NCBI GenBank assembly: GCA_903772945.1
Contig: CAICTM010000135.1
Location: forward strand, 45,675 to 109,674
Reading direction: 5' to 3'
Length of the DNA: 64,000 bases
From: Seminavis robusta
Taxonomy: Eukaryota > Bacillariophyta > Bacillariophyceae > Naviculales > Naviculaceae
Shown in pieces: positions 48,211-59,000 of the stretch. The notes under the pieces are model-generated. The model saw only the letters and a program-made list of their open reading frames with translations, did not search any database and was not told the DNA's origin. The translations under genes were made by a program, and so were the position numbers. Each line of letters starts with the position of its first letter. Position 1 is the stretch's first letter.

Positions 48211-49929
48211 GTGATGAAGGCCGTGACTTGTATGTTGCCATCTATTCGACAGCCAGCCTCGTCCCCCTGGGAGCTGATATTGATCGTCCCCTTGTCCAGT
48301 TTTGTCATGCCTTTCTTTCGGAGAATAAGGGGAGACTTGCTAAGGGTGTGCCTGAGGCTGGGAGGATCCAGTCCACCAAGTGCTACGGCCTTGATTCCCC
48401 AGGCAGTGACCCTGATCGTGTGGGGTGGCAAGCTTCGAAATCCGACTTCGGGGTGACGACCACATTGACCATCAATGGAACTCATATATATTCCCAGACC
48501 CACATTCCCGACACTCCTGTGAAGCTTATTAGGACTCGCACAGATGTCTATCTTGAGAGTTATCGCACCATATGCTGATAGTGGGGACAAAGTGGATTCT
48601 CCTTACTACGGATACTTTATGCGTGTGTTGGGCACCATGTCGGTCACATTCAAGGTCAACCCACTGATTCCCTACATCGGTGTTGGCTTCAATGAGCTTT
48701 ATGGCAGCCACGTCGATCCGAGCGATGTCCACTCTTGCGTTTCGATTGAATCTTTTGATGTTGATGATGCCGACCATCTCACTGGAATTTCCAGCTTGGG
48801 CCATTATGATGTTGACGCTTCCCCAAAAGACTTCTTGGAGAACTTTGACCAGCAAGAGCTCCGTGAAGTATTGCGCCTGGAAAGCCAGCCTCAAGGCAAT
48901 ACAAACCTAGAAGACACGATCTATGATATCTTTGATACCTACCTTCACTATTGGGGTGCTGCAGGCTTCGAATTTGACTGGATGCACAAGTTCCGCACTG
49001 TGACTGGCATCTTGGATTGATGTACGTCTTCCTGATCGCGCTGCAGAGAAAGGTCAATGGCGGGTATCCTTCTTCCCGCTTCAATGGCTACATGCACTTC
49101 ATGATTGTCCATATCATCAGTGGCATGATCTGCATCTGGGGTGGTACAGTCATCCACTTCTACAGTGAAGCAAGGACAATAACACTTCAAGAAGACCAAA
49201 GCACGGCATGGCAGATCATCTACTACTTGTTTGGTGTAACTGGGATCGTGCAGGCATACTCAGTCTTCCCCCTGATGCCTCACGTCATGGGCGAGAAACG
49301 ACTCGTCACTCACAGTGCCCCTTTACTTTGGAGCTGGACTGATGAACCTCCACAACACCATTGTTTTGCTCACAGCCCCAGACATGATTTGCATCTCACG
49401 CTGCATCCGTCATGCTCACGCTTGTTTTATGTCTTCTCGAAACAGAATCTATAAGGAACTTCTTCCTCTTGTGGTGAGTAGGTCGGCTGAAACATGTGCT
49501 TCGAATCCTAACAATCGATTTGCTCCTCGGCAACCCTCACGCTGCTTTTTCGATATCAAGGGGGTCTGTGAATACCTTCATTTACGTTCGTTTCTATCTC
49601 TTCTTCCTATCCTTCTCCCACATTGATTGGGAACTCCTATACGCTTATACCGTTCTCGCAGGTGCCCTGACAGTGTGTCCATTGACCAATCAAGATGTGC
49701 GTGTATACTACGTGCTTGCTATCCCGATTGTTTATGCTCCGTGTTCCACGAAAAGGTCTGCAGGTGGTTCCCTTGGCTCGGTTTCACAGAGGAAGACTGG
49801 ACAGATGGCAACAAGCCAACTGCAAAGAACATCCCAAAGGTCACTGTGATGCTGCGAAGTCTAACTGTTGACAAAGATTACGGAGCACGGTCGAGGCAAA
49901 TGCTTGAAGAGCTGCAGAACGACGCTTAA
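48211..49929 (+). pseudogene. Decayed multi-pass membrane protein
   Basis: A chain of overlapping frames on one strand that make sense as a single protein if five or so frame shifts are bridged (near 48575, 49012, 49316, 49475 and 49745). The N-terminal half is soluble (VAIYSTASLVPLGADIDRP, VLGTMSVTFKVNPLIPYIGV, acidic DVDASPKDFLENFDQ). The second half has about six hydrophobic segments (FMIVHIISGMICIWGGTVIH, IIYYLFGVTGIVQAYSVFPL, LYFGAGLMNLHNTIVLL, LLYAYTVLAGALTVCPL, VRVYYVLAIPIVYA), and the end is LTVDKDYGARSRQMLEEL. I do not recognise the family. A part of the shift near 49475 might be an intron (GTGAGT donor), but the others cannot be. Likely a pseudogene; base-calling errors are an alternative. 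Confidence 0.6.
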
Positions 49930-50292
49930 CATTCCAAGCCTCGTTCCCTGATGTGTTGCCAGAATTCACGCAAGACATGCTTACTTGTTAATGCCTTCAT
50001 TACCTTCATTGGTCTTTATCCTTTCAAGTCCTACAATACTGGTACATTGATCTTGGTGGCAGGAAACAATAGCTTATCCGTGCGATTGAATTCCTCGGAT
50101 AACGTTGGTGACCTAACTAAGTACCCACAACTTGCCTGGTGTTGATCTCACTCGGCAGCATCAATTCAAAATCAGTATACGGCTATTCTGTAGATCATCA
50201 TCATTGTGTGTAGGATCTGCACTTTTTGTTAGCCGCATAGCTTTCTCTCAACTAATGTCGGGTTTTCCAGCTACGAGTGATTGAAAGCTCCT
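49930..50292. other. Intergenic, no gene seen
   Basis: Between the decayed membrane gene and the 3' end of the plastid protein gene. Nothing recognised. Confidence 0.45.
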
Positions 50293-50805
50293 TCAAATGT
50301 CGTAGCCTCCAGTAAAATACAAAAACAGAACCCTGCCCAGCACCAGAGTAATAAAGCCGCCCCACACAACGGTCAAGGTCACATCTTTCATGTCCAGCTT
50401 GACATAGTCAATCTTCCGTCCTTTCTTTTCAGCTTCCATACGCTCAAACATCCAATCTTGCATATTCTCATTCATGCGGTCCAGATTTCCCTGGGCCATT
50501 TGATAACTGCATTTTTCCTGGGCCATGAATTTCAGACAAGCTTGGTCGTATAGATCGGCATCGGACACGCGCGTAAAGTAGGCCTTGGGACCTTGACGAA
50601 GCAGCGTGCCAATGGCATCGTAGGCATTGGCAGCACTTTCCTCCTCACTGGCAGGACTCCAACGTTCTATCTTTTTGTCATAGGTGGGCAACTTGGCCAT
50701 GGACAGAGCCGACGACGCAATGTGAAATTGGGACTGTGGTGTGGTGGTAAAGGCAGTAGTGCTGGCCACCCAGAAGGCGACACAAAAGAGCTGAAGAGAT
50801 CTCAT
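50293..50805 (-). CDS. Small plastid-targeted membrane protein
   Basis: 170 residues from the ATG at 50805 (the five codons upstream begin with GTG). A signal peptide (MRSLQLFCVAFWVASTTA) ends before FTTTPQ, the Ala-Phe plastid import site of diatoms. The soluble part is helical and charged (KIERWSPASEEESAANAYDA, YDQACLKFMAQEKCSYQMAQGN) with two Cys 11 to 12 residues apart. Near the end a single membrane helix (VTLTVVWGGFITLVLGRVLFLY) is followed by a five-residue tail (TGGYDI-like). The size and a single C-terminal helix suggest a small thylakoid or envelope subunit, but I cannot place it in a known complex. Confidence 0.75.
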   Translation of the reverse strand: MRSLQLFCVAFWVASTTAFTTTPQSQFHIASSALSMAKLPTYDKKIERWSPASEEESAANAYDAIGTLLRQGPKAYFTRVSDADLYDQACLKFMAQEKCSYQMAQGNLDRMNENMQDWMFERMEAEKKGRKIDYVKLDMKDVTLTVVWGGFITLVLGRVLFLYFTGGYDI

Positions 50806-51876
50806 GATACGTATAGTCACTTCCGTGTTGTTCTTCTTGGTTTGTGGTTGCGGTCAAGTGGCGACGATGTGGCTATGATGATACTCAGCCATGGTCGCCA
50901 TACAAGCAAATTTTTGCTTTGGTTTTTGGATGCAACAATGACGTGTTGCAAGAATGTATCTATTCGAATCAGCCGAATGATTCGATTGAAGATTCGATCG
51001 AAGATTGATTCATCAGTCATGGCCCAGGGTCGGGTGTCAACCCCTGGGACCGAAGGCATACCATTTGTAGCCTATCCTATCAGGCCGTGAACGAGCCGCC
51101 AAGCACCTAAGAAGCACCGCGCTTCATATGCTTGTACCGTAAGAGTTCCTGACAAGCTCTTTCTCATTGATGTGTCGTCCTGAGCCCAAGCAATAGTCTC
51201 GTTCTCGAGAGCCAACGGGTAAGGCTTTTGCAGGTCAGCTCCAAAAGGAGCGATGAGGACCGTAAGCACCAGGTGCCAACGAAAAGTTTCATCGAGGCAA
51301 ACCAGATAAGGCTTCAAGCTTTGAAGATGCTGGCGGGAACGATCCTGATCCGAAGGCAACGCCGAACAAGGCTTCTGGCTTTTGGTGCTGCATCTGCTAT
51401 TTTGCATACCATGACTGGATGGCTGCCCGCATCTGCTAAAGCCCTAAGACTTCATACCAAACAGAGCACACGAGCAGTGGTTGATAAGTGCTCTGCAAGC
51501 ATGCGAAGATCAAGTGTTGTACCAGGGAGGCAGCCAGGCAGTGAGTGTACTTGGAGCAGCTAGCTTTTGGCTCCACCAGACACCGGGGTCGTCTTTGGCT
51601 GCTGGGAAGCCACCCCATCTCCAAAGAGGAACTCCGACAGCCTGTCTTCTGCTAATGGCTGTTCCCTGCTCCTGGTATGAGGTTTGCAGCCATCTGATCA
51701 CCCTGGTGTGCATGTGTGCATTCTGTACGGTAGATTTCAGTATCTATTGCTAGTCTAAGCTTTCTAAGCGTATTGCAGGTGTGAAAGTAGCGTTTGTTTA
51801 GGTTACAGAGATACAAGCAAAACTGGAAAGGAGAGAAGGAGAGAGACACTTGTGGTCTCTGTCTCCAACTTCAATG
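50806..51876. other. Intergenic, no gene seen
   Basis: No supportable gene. Open frames at 51228-51563 and 51481-51753 look random. Contains repeated GATTCGATTGAAG/GATTCGATCGAAG units near 50980-51005. Confidence 0.45.
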
Positions 51877-52353
51877 TCATGCCATGGTGGCTGAGAATAC
51901 AATAGCCGCCCCTTTTGCAGGTGGAGGGGATAATCTTGCCGCATTGTAACCAATCTTGGCCTCCGACTCTGCCGTGGGTACTGATTCACTGACACTGATG
52001 TTCCTGGCTGCGCAATGCGGACTGTCCTCTACCGTGTCAGCTAGCGGAATGGGAGGTCCTTCCAGGGCACAAGGTTCTTGGTGGCGCAGTGGTCTTCTGG
52101 GTGGGCTGCACGTCCGTGCTACATGTGACTTGGACAGCGAGTCATTGTCACAAGAGCTGCTGGTCCAGCGGCAGAGAGGTTTGCTTCCCGATGATCGTCG
52201 TTGCCTTTGGAGTGTGTCGTCTTCCTGCTCTGCAAATTGGGAGGAGCTCCTCCCTGCGGCATTGTCTTGGACGAGTGTAACCACAAAGTTAGCAGCCCAG
52301 GGCAACGGCTGATGGCTCATCATTTCATTCAAGTGCTCGCTCATTGGATTCAT
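51877..52353 (-). CDS. Small disordered protein with a PPRRPLR motif
   Basis: I take the ATG at 52353 (158 residues); the frame is open another 52 codons upstream, with a further Met at 52509, so the start is not settled. Elements in order: a short hydrophobic strand PWAANFVVTLVQ (about 17-28), a Ser/acidic patch (SSSQFAEQEDD), basic RQRRSSGSKPLCRW, a second Ser/acidic patch (SSSCDNDSLS), the motif TCSPPRRPLRHQEP (about 85-98), and a Pro/Ser-rich tail. Strand, acidic Ser patch and Pro-Arg motif come in the same order as in the protein at 26762. No signal peptide or membrane segment. Probably a disordered regulatory protein; function unknown. Confidence 0.5.
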   Translation of the reverse strand: MNPMSEHLNEMMSHQPLPWAANFVVTLVQDNAAGRSSSQFAEQEDDTLQRQRRSSGSKPLCRWTSSSCDNDSLSKSHVARTCSPPRRPLRHQEPCALEGPPIPLADTVEDSPHCAARNISVSESVPTAESEAKIGYNAARLSPPPAKGAAIVFSATMA

Positions 52354-55055
52354 TGTGGTGTAGGTGCGTTGATTGAAATGAATTATTGTGGGAGGAGATG
52401 ATGAGAGTTCGAGAGTTCGAGAGAGTGAAGGTGGTCCGAAGATTGAAGATTGTGAACCAAGGAAGGTGCATAGCGGGGTATGGTAGCGGGTGCATTCAGT
52501 GCAATACATATAGCTACAATCTTTTCAATAGTATGGTCTTAGTGTTCGCTTTTGGCTGCTGGTTCTTTTGCTGGTACAGAATCTCTCACAGTAGAGGACA
52601 CTTACACGATGCTAGTGCTTTGTGAGTCTCCTTTTGTCATCAGATTCTTATCTTCAAGCAAGTTTGGATGGCCATCGACGAATCGAAACAGCAATCTGTA
52701 ATCCTTTTCAGCAACTCAGTCAAGCTTTAGTAAATCCATTAGAGAGTAAGAGACATCGAACAGAAGCTCAGAAGCTAGCTCAGACGATTTCAGAATTAAA
52801 GAGCCAACTTCCTGAACTCCAAGGAACATTAGCTAGCTCATCAGCTATACCGACCAATTGGTATCAAGTCAGTATAAAGAGCTGTATCAAGTGAGAGTTG
52901 AGAGGAGCTTTGAGAGGTGAGGAGCCATATGCATAGAAATCGCAACCAGAAGGAGTTTGACCATGGGAGCACCAGCGTTAGTTGCCCCTTGGAGTACTCC
53001 AACTAAAGGTGCTGCTTGGGTGGTCAATGGATCTCTTGTTGTTGAGTCTATAGCTCATCAGTTTGTTGATGCTGCTGTTGCTGCTGCTGATGTTTCATTA
53101 TTCGGATTTTCCGAATCAAACTTCCATCGTTTTTCATAATTGTGACATGAACGAAGTGTACCTGATTGTCAATTTCGCGAAAAAAGAATAAAATTTATAC
53201 TTGTTTCCCTTTAGACTGTTTACATCTGTTACTCATGCTGTAGAAGATATATGAAAATGCTTTCATAGTCCATAATGCTTGGTTTGATACCTCTCCAAAG
53301 ATATAACATTGGGTGACACCTTATATCTCTTTCACGATTTAAATACCAATTGGTCGGTAGAGGCGAGAGAGAGACAACTTCAATATTTACTCTTTTACAA
53401 TACCTAGCCAGATTGGGATACCAAAGCCTTTACAATTTCCAACAGCATGGAAGAATCTGGAATGAAGGCGATGCACTTTCGTCATTGACCGCGTGAAGAA
53501 CGGATATAAGGGTACCGATAGTTGGAGCACTCATGTACGGGTACAGGAGAAACATCTTCCTAAGACCTTTCTGCCTTATGCCTTAAAAGAAGAGGCGCAG
53601 ACTAGGTAATACCATCCTCCCAGTGAAACAATGTCATGCTAAAACATCTGAAACGCACATGACAATTTGGAGCACTGATGACTTGAAATCTGCTATAATA
53701 AAAGAGTACAATTCCAGTTCACAGATTCATGGCTATCAGTACTATTATTACTCTAATTACGCAACTACACAACCCCTGAATCCTTGTACTAAAGTAGCCT
53801 CCAAGATTTAGGACAAAGTCCTCCCCAAGATGTTGGTCTTCCTTTGGAACACTTTGGCTGGGATCTATTCTTTTCCTTTGGAACACCTCCGCGTCTTCAG
53901 GACATTCGATTCGAGCTTTTCCAGAAGAAGGGGTTGAAGCGGTACAATTACGGCGGGATCGAGTAGAAGAACAGGAGCCTCATCAGCTTCTCATCTCAGC
54001 ATCGCCAGCTCATTCTAGCACATCATTGGGACATTGGGACGGATGCACAACCCTCTACCGGTACCGGTTCGGGCTAACCGGACGTAAACGGTGCAGTACT
54101 ACATCATGTAGACATGTAGTAGTGCAGCGGGCAAGGACCTACCGGTATGCTGGCTAGCCAGCTAGCTGGCCATCTAGTTTTTGTAACATTGGACAGGCAT
54201 CTGCCTACCCACAGCGCCCTCGGTCGAATTATCTCATGTTGACTTTGTCTCAAAGCTTATTAGTTCCTTGCTTGCGCCTTGCGGTGATGCTGGTTTGCAA
54301 GATGATGGTACTATTGCTACGGTACAGGTACCAGCTGAATGATCCAGTGGCTGGGAGTCACGCAATTCTCTTCACACTGGGATTCTATGAAATTCATCGT
54401 CTTTCAGCTCGTCGCAGAGTTGAAGCCTGGAAGCCTGGAAGCCAGGGTGCAACTTGAAAGGAGCATTTCAAGCAGGAGGGTCCATGTTTGGAAGCTACCA
54501 GCCAGAAGCAAGAAGCAAGTACCAGCTTGGCAGCAGCCAGATAGCAGATGGAATGATGGGCTGCTGCACGCTAACACTTCTAAGTCCTTGCCTTCGGACG
54601 AGAGCTCAAAGGGCAACAGTAATACCTTGGTGGTCAGCGACAGGTGCTGGCCCGAGAGCGTCCTGGAACCTCCTGTTCTGACGGGGTTGCTGTAGGTGTA
54701 ACCTGGCTAGTGCAACTTAGTGGGCGGGCACGGTAGTTCTTCATCAAGCGCATCGAAGACTACTAAGAAGTGATCCAACGCCCACCATGCCGTAGATTGT
54801 CCGTAGCAATCTTGGCCCTGCATCTATGCATATTGTCAACTTACGATGAGCAGTACGATAGGCCGGAAGTCACGAAGCACGCTGTGTTCGGTGGGATTGG
54901 TGCGTTGATTGAATCGAAGAATCATTCGATTATGTGGTTTGCACATGATTCTCATGAAAATCTGACACGTTACAGTAGTGAAAGCGCCAACATCCCACGA
55001 CTTACGACGATAGCATCAACTCCACAACGTCCACAAAGTAGAGGATGCTCCTATC
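52354..55055. other. Intergenic, no gene seen
   Basis: 2.7 kb. The frames at 52622-52894 and 52957-53139 look partly protein-like, but have no recognisable feature. AT-rich DNA at about 53140-53400 and 53690-53820 stands out from the surroundings and may be old mobile DNA. TACCGGTACCGG palindromes occur near 54057. Confidence 0.4.
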
Positions 55056-56012
55056 ATGACATCAACGGTGAGCACCAGAGCCTTAGTACACTGGGCACAG
55101 CGATGGATCAAGAAGGCTGCCCAATGGCTCGTTGCTCGAGCCCAGCAACAGAGAGGGAGGAAGCGATTGTTGCACGACACCAGGATTCGTTGCGAGGCAA
55201 TCGCCAAGTCCACGAAACAACCGTGTCGAAATCGCCCTGGTACTGGTTCAAGGTACTGCCATTGGCACCAACACTATTCTTCCTCTTGTGGTTCAACCGG
55301 CATGCAATGGATTGCAAAGAAAGTTCTGGAGAGCTTCACTCACTACAAGAAGCACAAGCAAAAAATCCCACTGAGCACAGCTCCATCAAACCGCCGCAAC
55401 ATCACAGCCTCGCGAAAGCATACGAAGAAGTTCGTCAGCCAAAAGCGCGGATTCGAAAGCCGCACAGACACTGCCGACTTTAGAATTCCAAATCTCCACA
55501 GGACCCAGGCCGTGGCTGTCTGGGACCTCAGGAATCACAAAGATGCCTACACCGGTTTCCTCCATTATGAAATGGACTCGAGTCAGATGGATTTGGATCA
55601 CGTCCTCGAGTTGCACGTAGTTCGAGATGCCTTCGATCGCGTTCGACCGACTGGGTTGCACAACAAGACATCATTGAAGAGCCACTTATCCACCCTCCTC
55701 AATCAGCCTACCAATCTGAACTTCACCACTTCTGAAATCAACCAAATCAAGTTTCGCGGAGTATACCGTTTTCAGAGAGAGTACTGCTCCCCAGGTCCCG
55801 TAAAAACGGAAGTGGAGGCAGGGCTGGTTCACTATTTGAAAGCAGCCAACTATCGATCCCAACGATTGAGCCGCAAGACGACGGCTCGCATTCAGGACGA
55901 GATTGTCCGCTCGTACGATGCTGTGAGCGATGGACTATATGAGGAGGACCCTCTGCAGCGAAACGTCTTGGATTTGTTGCATCACAACTTGACCGCAATG
56001 AGGCTGTTCTAG
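55056..56012 (+). CDS. Cys3His zinc motif plus HNH-like protein, unknown function
   Basis: A 318-residue protein. After a basic helical start, residues 46-73 form CEAIAKSTKQPC followed by RNRPGTGSRYCHWH, i.e. C-x10-C-x10-C-x2-H, a small zinc motif like those of the DUF5763 type in algae and large DNA viruses. A Lys/Arg linker follows. From about 150 on, QAVAVWDLRNHKDAY and MDLDHVLELHVVRDAFDRVR lead to HNKTSLKSHLSTLLNQPTN, LNFTTSEINQIKFRG. The D-H...N...N order recalls HNH-nuclease-like proteins of diatoms and oomycetes that I remember as D-H-x-x-E-x-Q-L followed by NLN-x-T. Here the key Gln of that motif is His. DNA binding or cleavage is possible but not shown. The overlapping frame 54770-55483 is a shadow. 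Confidence 0.6.
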   Translation: MTSTVSTRALVHWAQRWIKKAAQWLVARAQQQRGRKRLLHDTRIRCEAIAKSTKQPCRNRPGTGSRYCHWHQHYSSSCGSTGMQWIAKKVLESFTHYKKHKQKIPLSTAPSNRRNITASRKHTKKFVSQKRGFESRTDTADFRIPNLHRTQAVAVWDLRNHKDAYTGFLHYEMDSSQMDLDHVLELHVVRDAFDRVRPTGLHNKTSLKSHLSTLLNQPTNLNFTTSEINQIKFRGVYRFQREYCSPGPVKTEVEAGLVHYLKAANYRSQRLSRKTTARIQDEIVRSYDAVSDGLYEEDPLQRNVLDLLHHNLTAMRLF

Positions 56013-56088
56013 CGTACAATGGTAAAACTTCTATCTCCCTCTAGCTAGCATTGTCAAGCAATCGACTCTTCTTCCGAGCCCGAGTGAA

Positions 56089-59000
56089 TCATCTGGGCCG
56101 CCACAAAACTTTGAGTGCGCCTGGGTTTTCTTCGACTCGTTCCCATCGGATGTCGTCTTCTTTGTTGTCAATATGCCGAATGAGCGCCTTCTTCAGTTTG
56201 CCTTCGTTATTGGCGCTGTGTAGCCCCCTTCCGGTAATGATCATCACTTCCTTCACTACGGGAAGAATGGGCTTGACTAGCTCTTGGAACTTTGAGAGCA
56301 TCTCACCAACGTGCATTCCGTGGTAGTCAACGGGAATCAAGCTACTTCCGCCCTCCAAGGAGCTTTCCGCGCCCATGTTTCCAACTTCGTTCATTCGGGT
56401 GTAAATCTGCTCGCGTGCCTCGACTCTTGAAAAAGCCAATTGGTTGCGAACCTGGGTGATTGTCGCATTCAGCTCCTTCAACTTGGCTGCGTCAAAAGTT
56501 GTTCTGTGCTCTTCAACCAGCCGGTGAACCTTTTCTTGGAGTATAAGCACTGGACGGCGGGCTGTCTGGTAGATTTCCTCCTTTTGGCCATGCGTAAAAT
56601 CAGTCTCGCATCTGAAGAATTGAGCACGCACTTGATCGTCGAGCATCTTCTCCAGACTATCCACAACCCGATCCACTCGGAACTCGTGGGTCCAAAGTAG
56701 CCGCTGAAGGACGTTTTCGCGATCATCGGCGTCATCCAAGGGAAGCTTCTCCATTAGGGCGCCAAGGCTCTGATCCGTTTCAATGATCTGGTAGGATAGA
56801 TCCTCGACAAAATCAGGTTCTACAGCAGCCCGACAAAGAGGGCATTTCATCTGTTGCTTTGTGCGATCTGAACCTTTCTTCACATAACAGACACACTCCA
56901 CACAGAGTGCGTGATCTCCACAAGCCAAAACGCAAACCAAGGTTTCTTCTAACTCTTCCGAGAAGGTTTTCAGACAAACTGGACAGCCGTCATCAGAGTT
57001 CTTTGCCAGCGAATTATCGTGTATCACACGCCCAGTTTCCAGCAGGGCGACGTCGCGTCTGTGCTGCGACGACGGTGACTGCTGCTGCAACGCCGTATCT
57101 GGATCCCGGGTTCTTCTCTGAACGGTTATTCCATGTGTTGTCTCAAGGCCCTCGGTTTGGGGGGCGGCATTGGCAGTGTCATTGACTAACATCGTAGCAC
57201 TTTCGCGATCGGTTGTCTCACTGCCCCCCACATGAGGTACGGTATCGGGAGTTTCATTTGCAATCGTCGTAGCACGTTTGTTGGCTTCAGAGACAGCCGC
57301 AGTAACCCACTTCTTGACGATACTCAAAGCCACATCCCATACCCAGAACACGAGTTGAGTACGAATCCACGAGAAGAGCCACAATATACTTGAGAGCGTC
57401 CTCCAACTGAAGCCAATGAAGTAAGATTCGATTGCATTCCAGGTCACCCAAATGCGAGAACCTTCGTTGGCCCGCATCCTCTCCAGTCGAGCGTCCACTC
57501 TGTCCAAGAGAAACTTGAGATTCTTGATGATTTCGCGAGGAAGAGCATCTCGTATCTGACGACTACCAAGAGCTAATCTACAGTCCCTGGCGGCGCTGGT
57601 CAATAGAAGCCTGCCAAACTCAATGGTATTGCTCTGCATCTTCCAAAGGCTGGTTGCGCGACCTGCAAGCAGAATACCAAGCAAACGTCTGCCATCCTGG
57701 TCAAGATCCAGCGTCTGCCGTAGCAAGAATATTGCAGTCGAGTAGCATTTCACGGCGTCTCCATAAGCCCCCACACCAAATCTCGAAATTCCTTGCTCCA
57801 TGAGCCGGTTGGCTTCCTCCCGATACTGAGCTTGGGTATGGTCATCACTCGCGGTGGCAAGTCTCAGTCCCCGTCGATATCGTCTCGCAGACTCTTGCTG
57901 GGCCGCCATTAGAACGGAGCCTTCTGCCGATTCAACACCGTTCAAATATTTTGGCAAGGACAAGAATTTGACTTCCTCTGCTTCAACCAAGTCTCCCAGA
58001 CTTTGACGACGTAAAAGATTCTCCGAAATCATTTCATCGTGTGTTACCAATCTGACTTGCGTTTCGGACCCGTCCAGCATTTGTCGTAGGTACTCGGCAA
58101 ACTGACGGTTTCCATAAGAGTCAAGAACCATGAAACACTCGGAGGGCCTTTCTCTCTGTTTGCTCGCAGGATCACCAAGATGTAGCTCATATGCCAGCCT
58201 TAACCACACGTACTCGAAAGTCTCGCTTGAGAAGGGCGACAGTTGTAGATGCTCAGGAATCACGAGCACTTTCAAAACTTTCTTTTTGGCCGGGATCAAC
58301 GCATAGACGGCGATTGGAAAAGGCACACGAGGGACTTCTCGAAACTCAATGTACACTTGGTCAAGAGTGCTTGGCAAAGATTGGAATATCTCCATTGACT
58401 TTGGCTTGAATGAGGCGATAGTTGCTTCCGTTGGATTTCCTCTTGGGACAACCCCCCTATCGAGTCGCTTTTGATAGTTCATCTCCATTTGACGATAATT
58501 CCAGACATTGCGGATAACTTCCATGGTGTCTTCTGGGGCACCAACCTTTCGGAGATGGACTTGGATAGCTGAAGTGTCAATTTCATGACAGGCCATGGAG
58601 TATCCTATGGTTGTAGGCGTCACCCAACCACGAACCGCAGAATGGTAAAGCCAAAAAAACATTTGATTGACAAGGTCAATGCCACCTTTGTGATGATGTG
58701 CAGCCACCAGCATGTTCTTGTGTGGCACCCGGTCCATAGGGGAAGCCTCAAACAAGAAGACTTTGATCCAGCTTTCCATGCCTTGGAGGGTTGCAATCAT
58801 GGCTTCTGGACTCCCAACAGGCACTCCGTTGTCAGGACCAAAGGCTGCGCATCTTGTCTTTTCATCCCTTTCGGAGCATCCAAAAGCGGCCGCACGATAG
58901 CACCGCCCTGCTCGGTCAGGATCTCGAGGCCATCCATGAAAGCCAAACATCAATCCATCTGCCAGCTGTAGCATTTTACGATTTGACTTTTTGGAGGCTT

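Noticed and set aside
51228-51753. Two overlapping plus-strand frames
   Set aside because: No recognisable motif; frames on the other strand are equally long.
52622-52894. 90-codon frame with a helical Gln/Leu stretch
   Set aside because: Looks weakly protein-like (IETAICNPFQQLSQALVNPL) but too short and isolated to support as a gene.
54770-55483. 237-codon frame overlapping the Cys3His protein
   Set aside because: The 55056-56012 frame has the zinc motif and continues into the conserved part; this one is its shadow.
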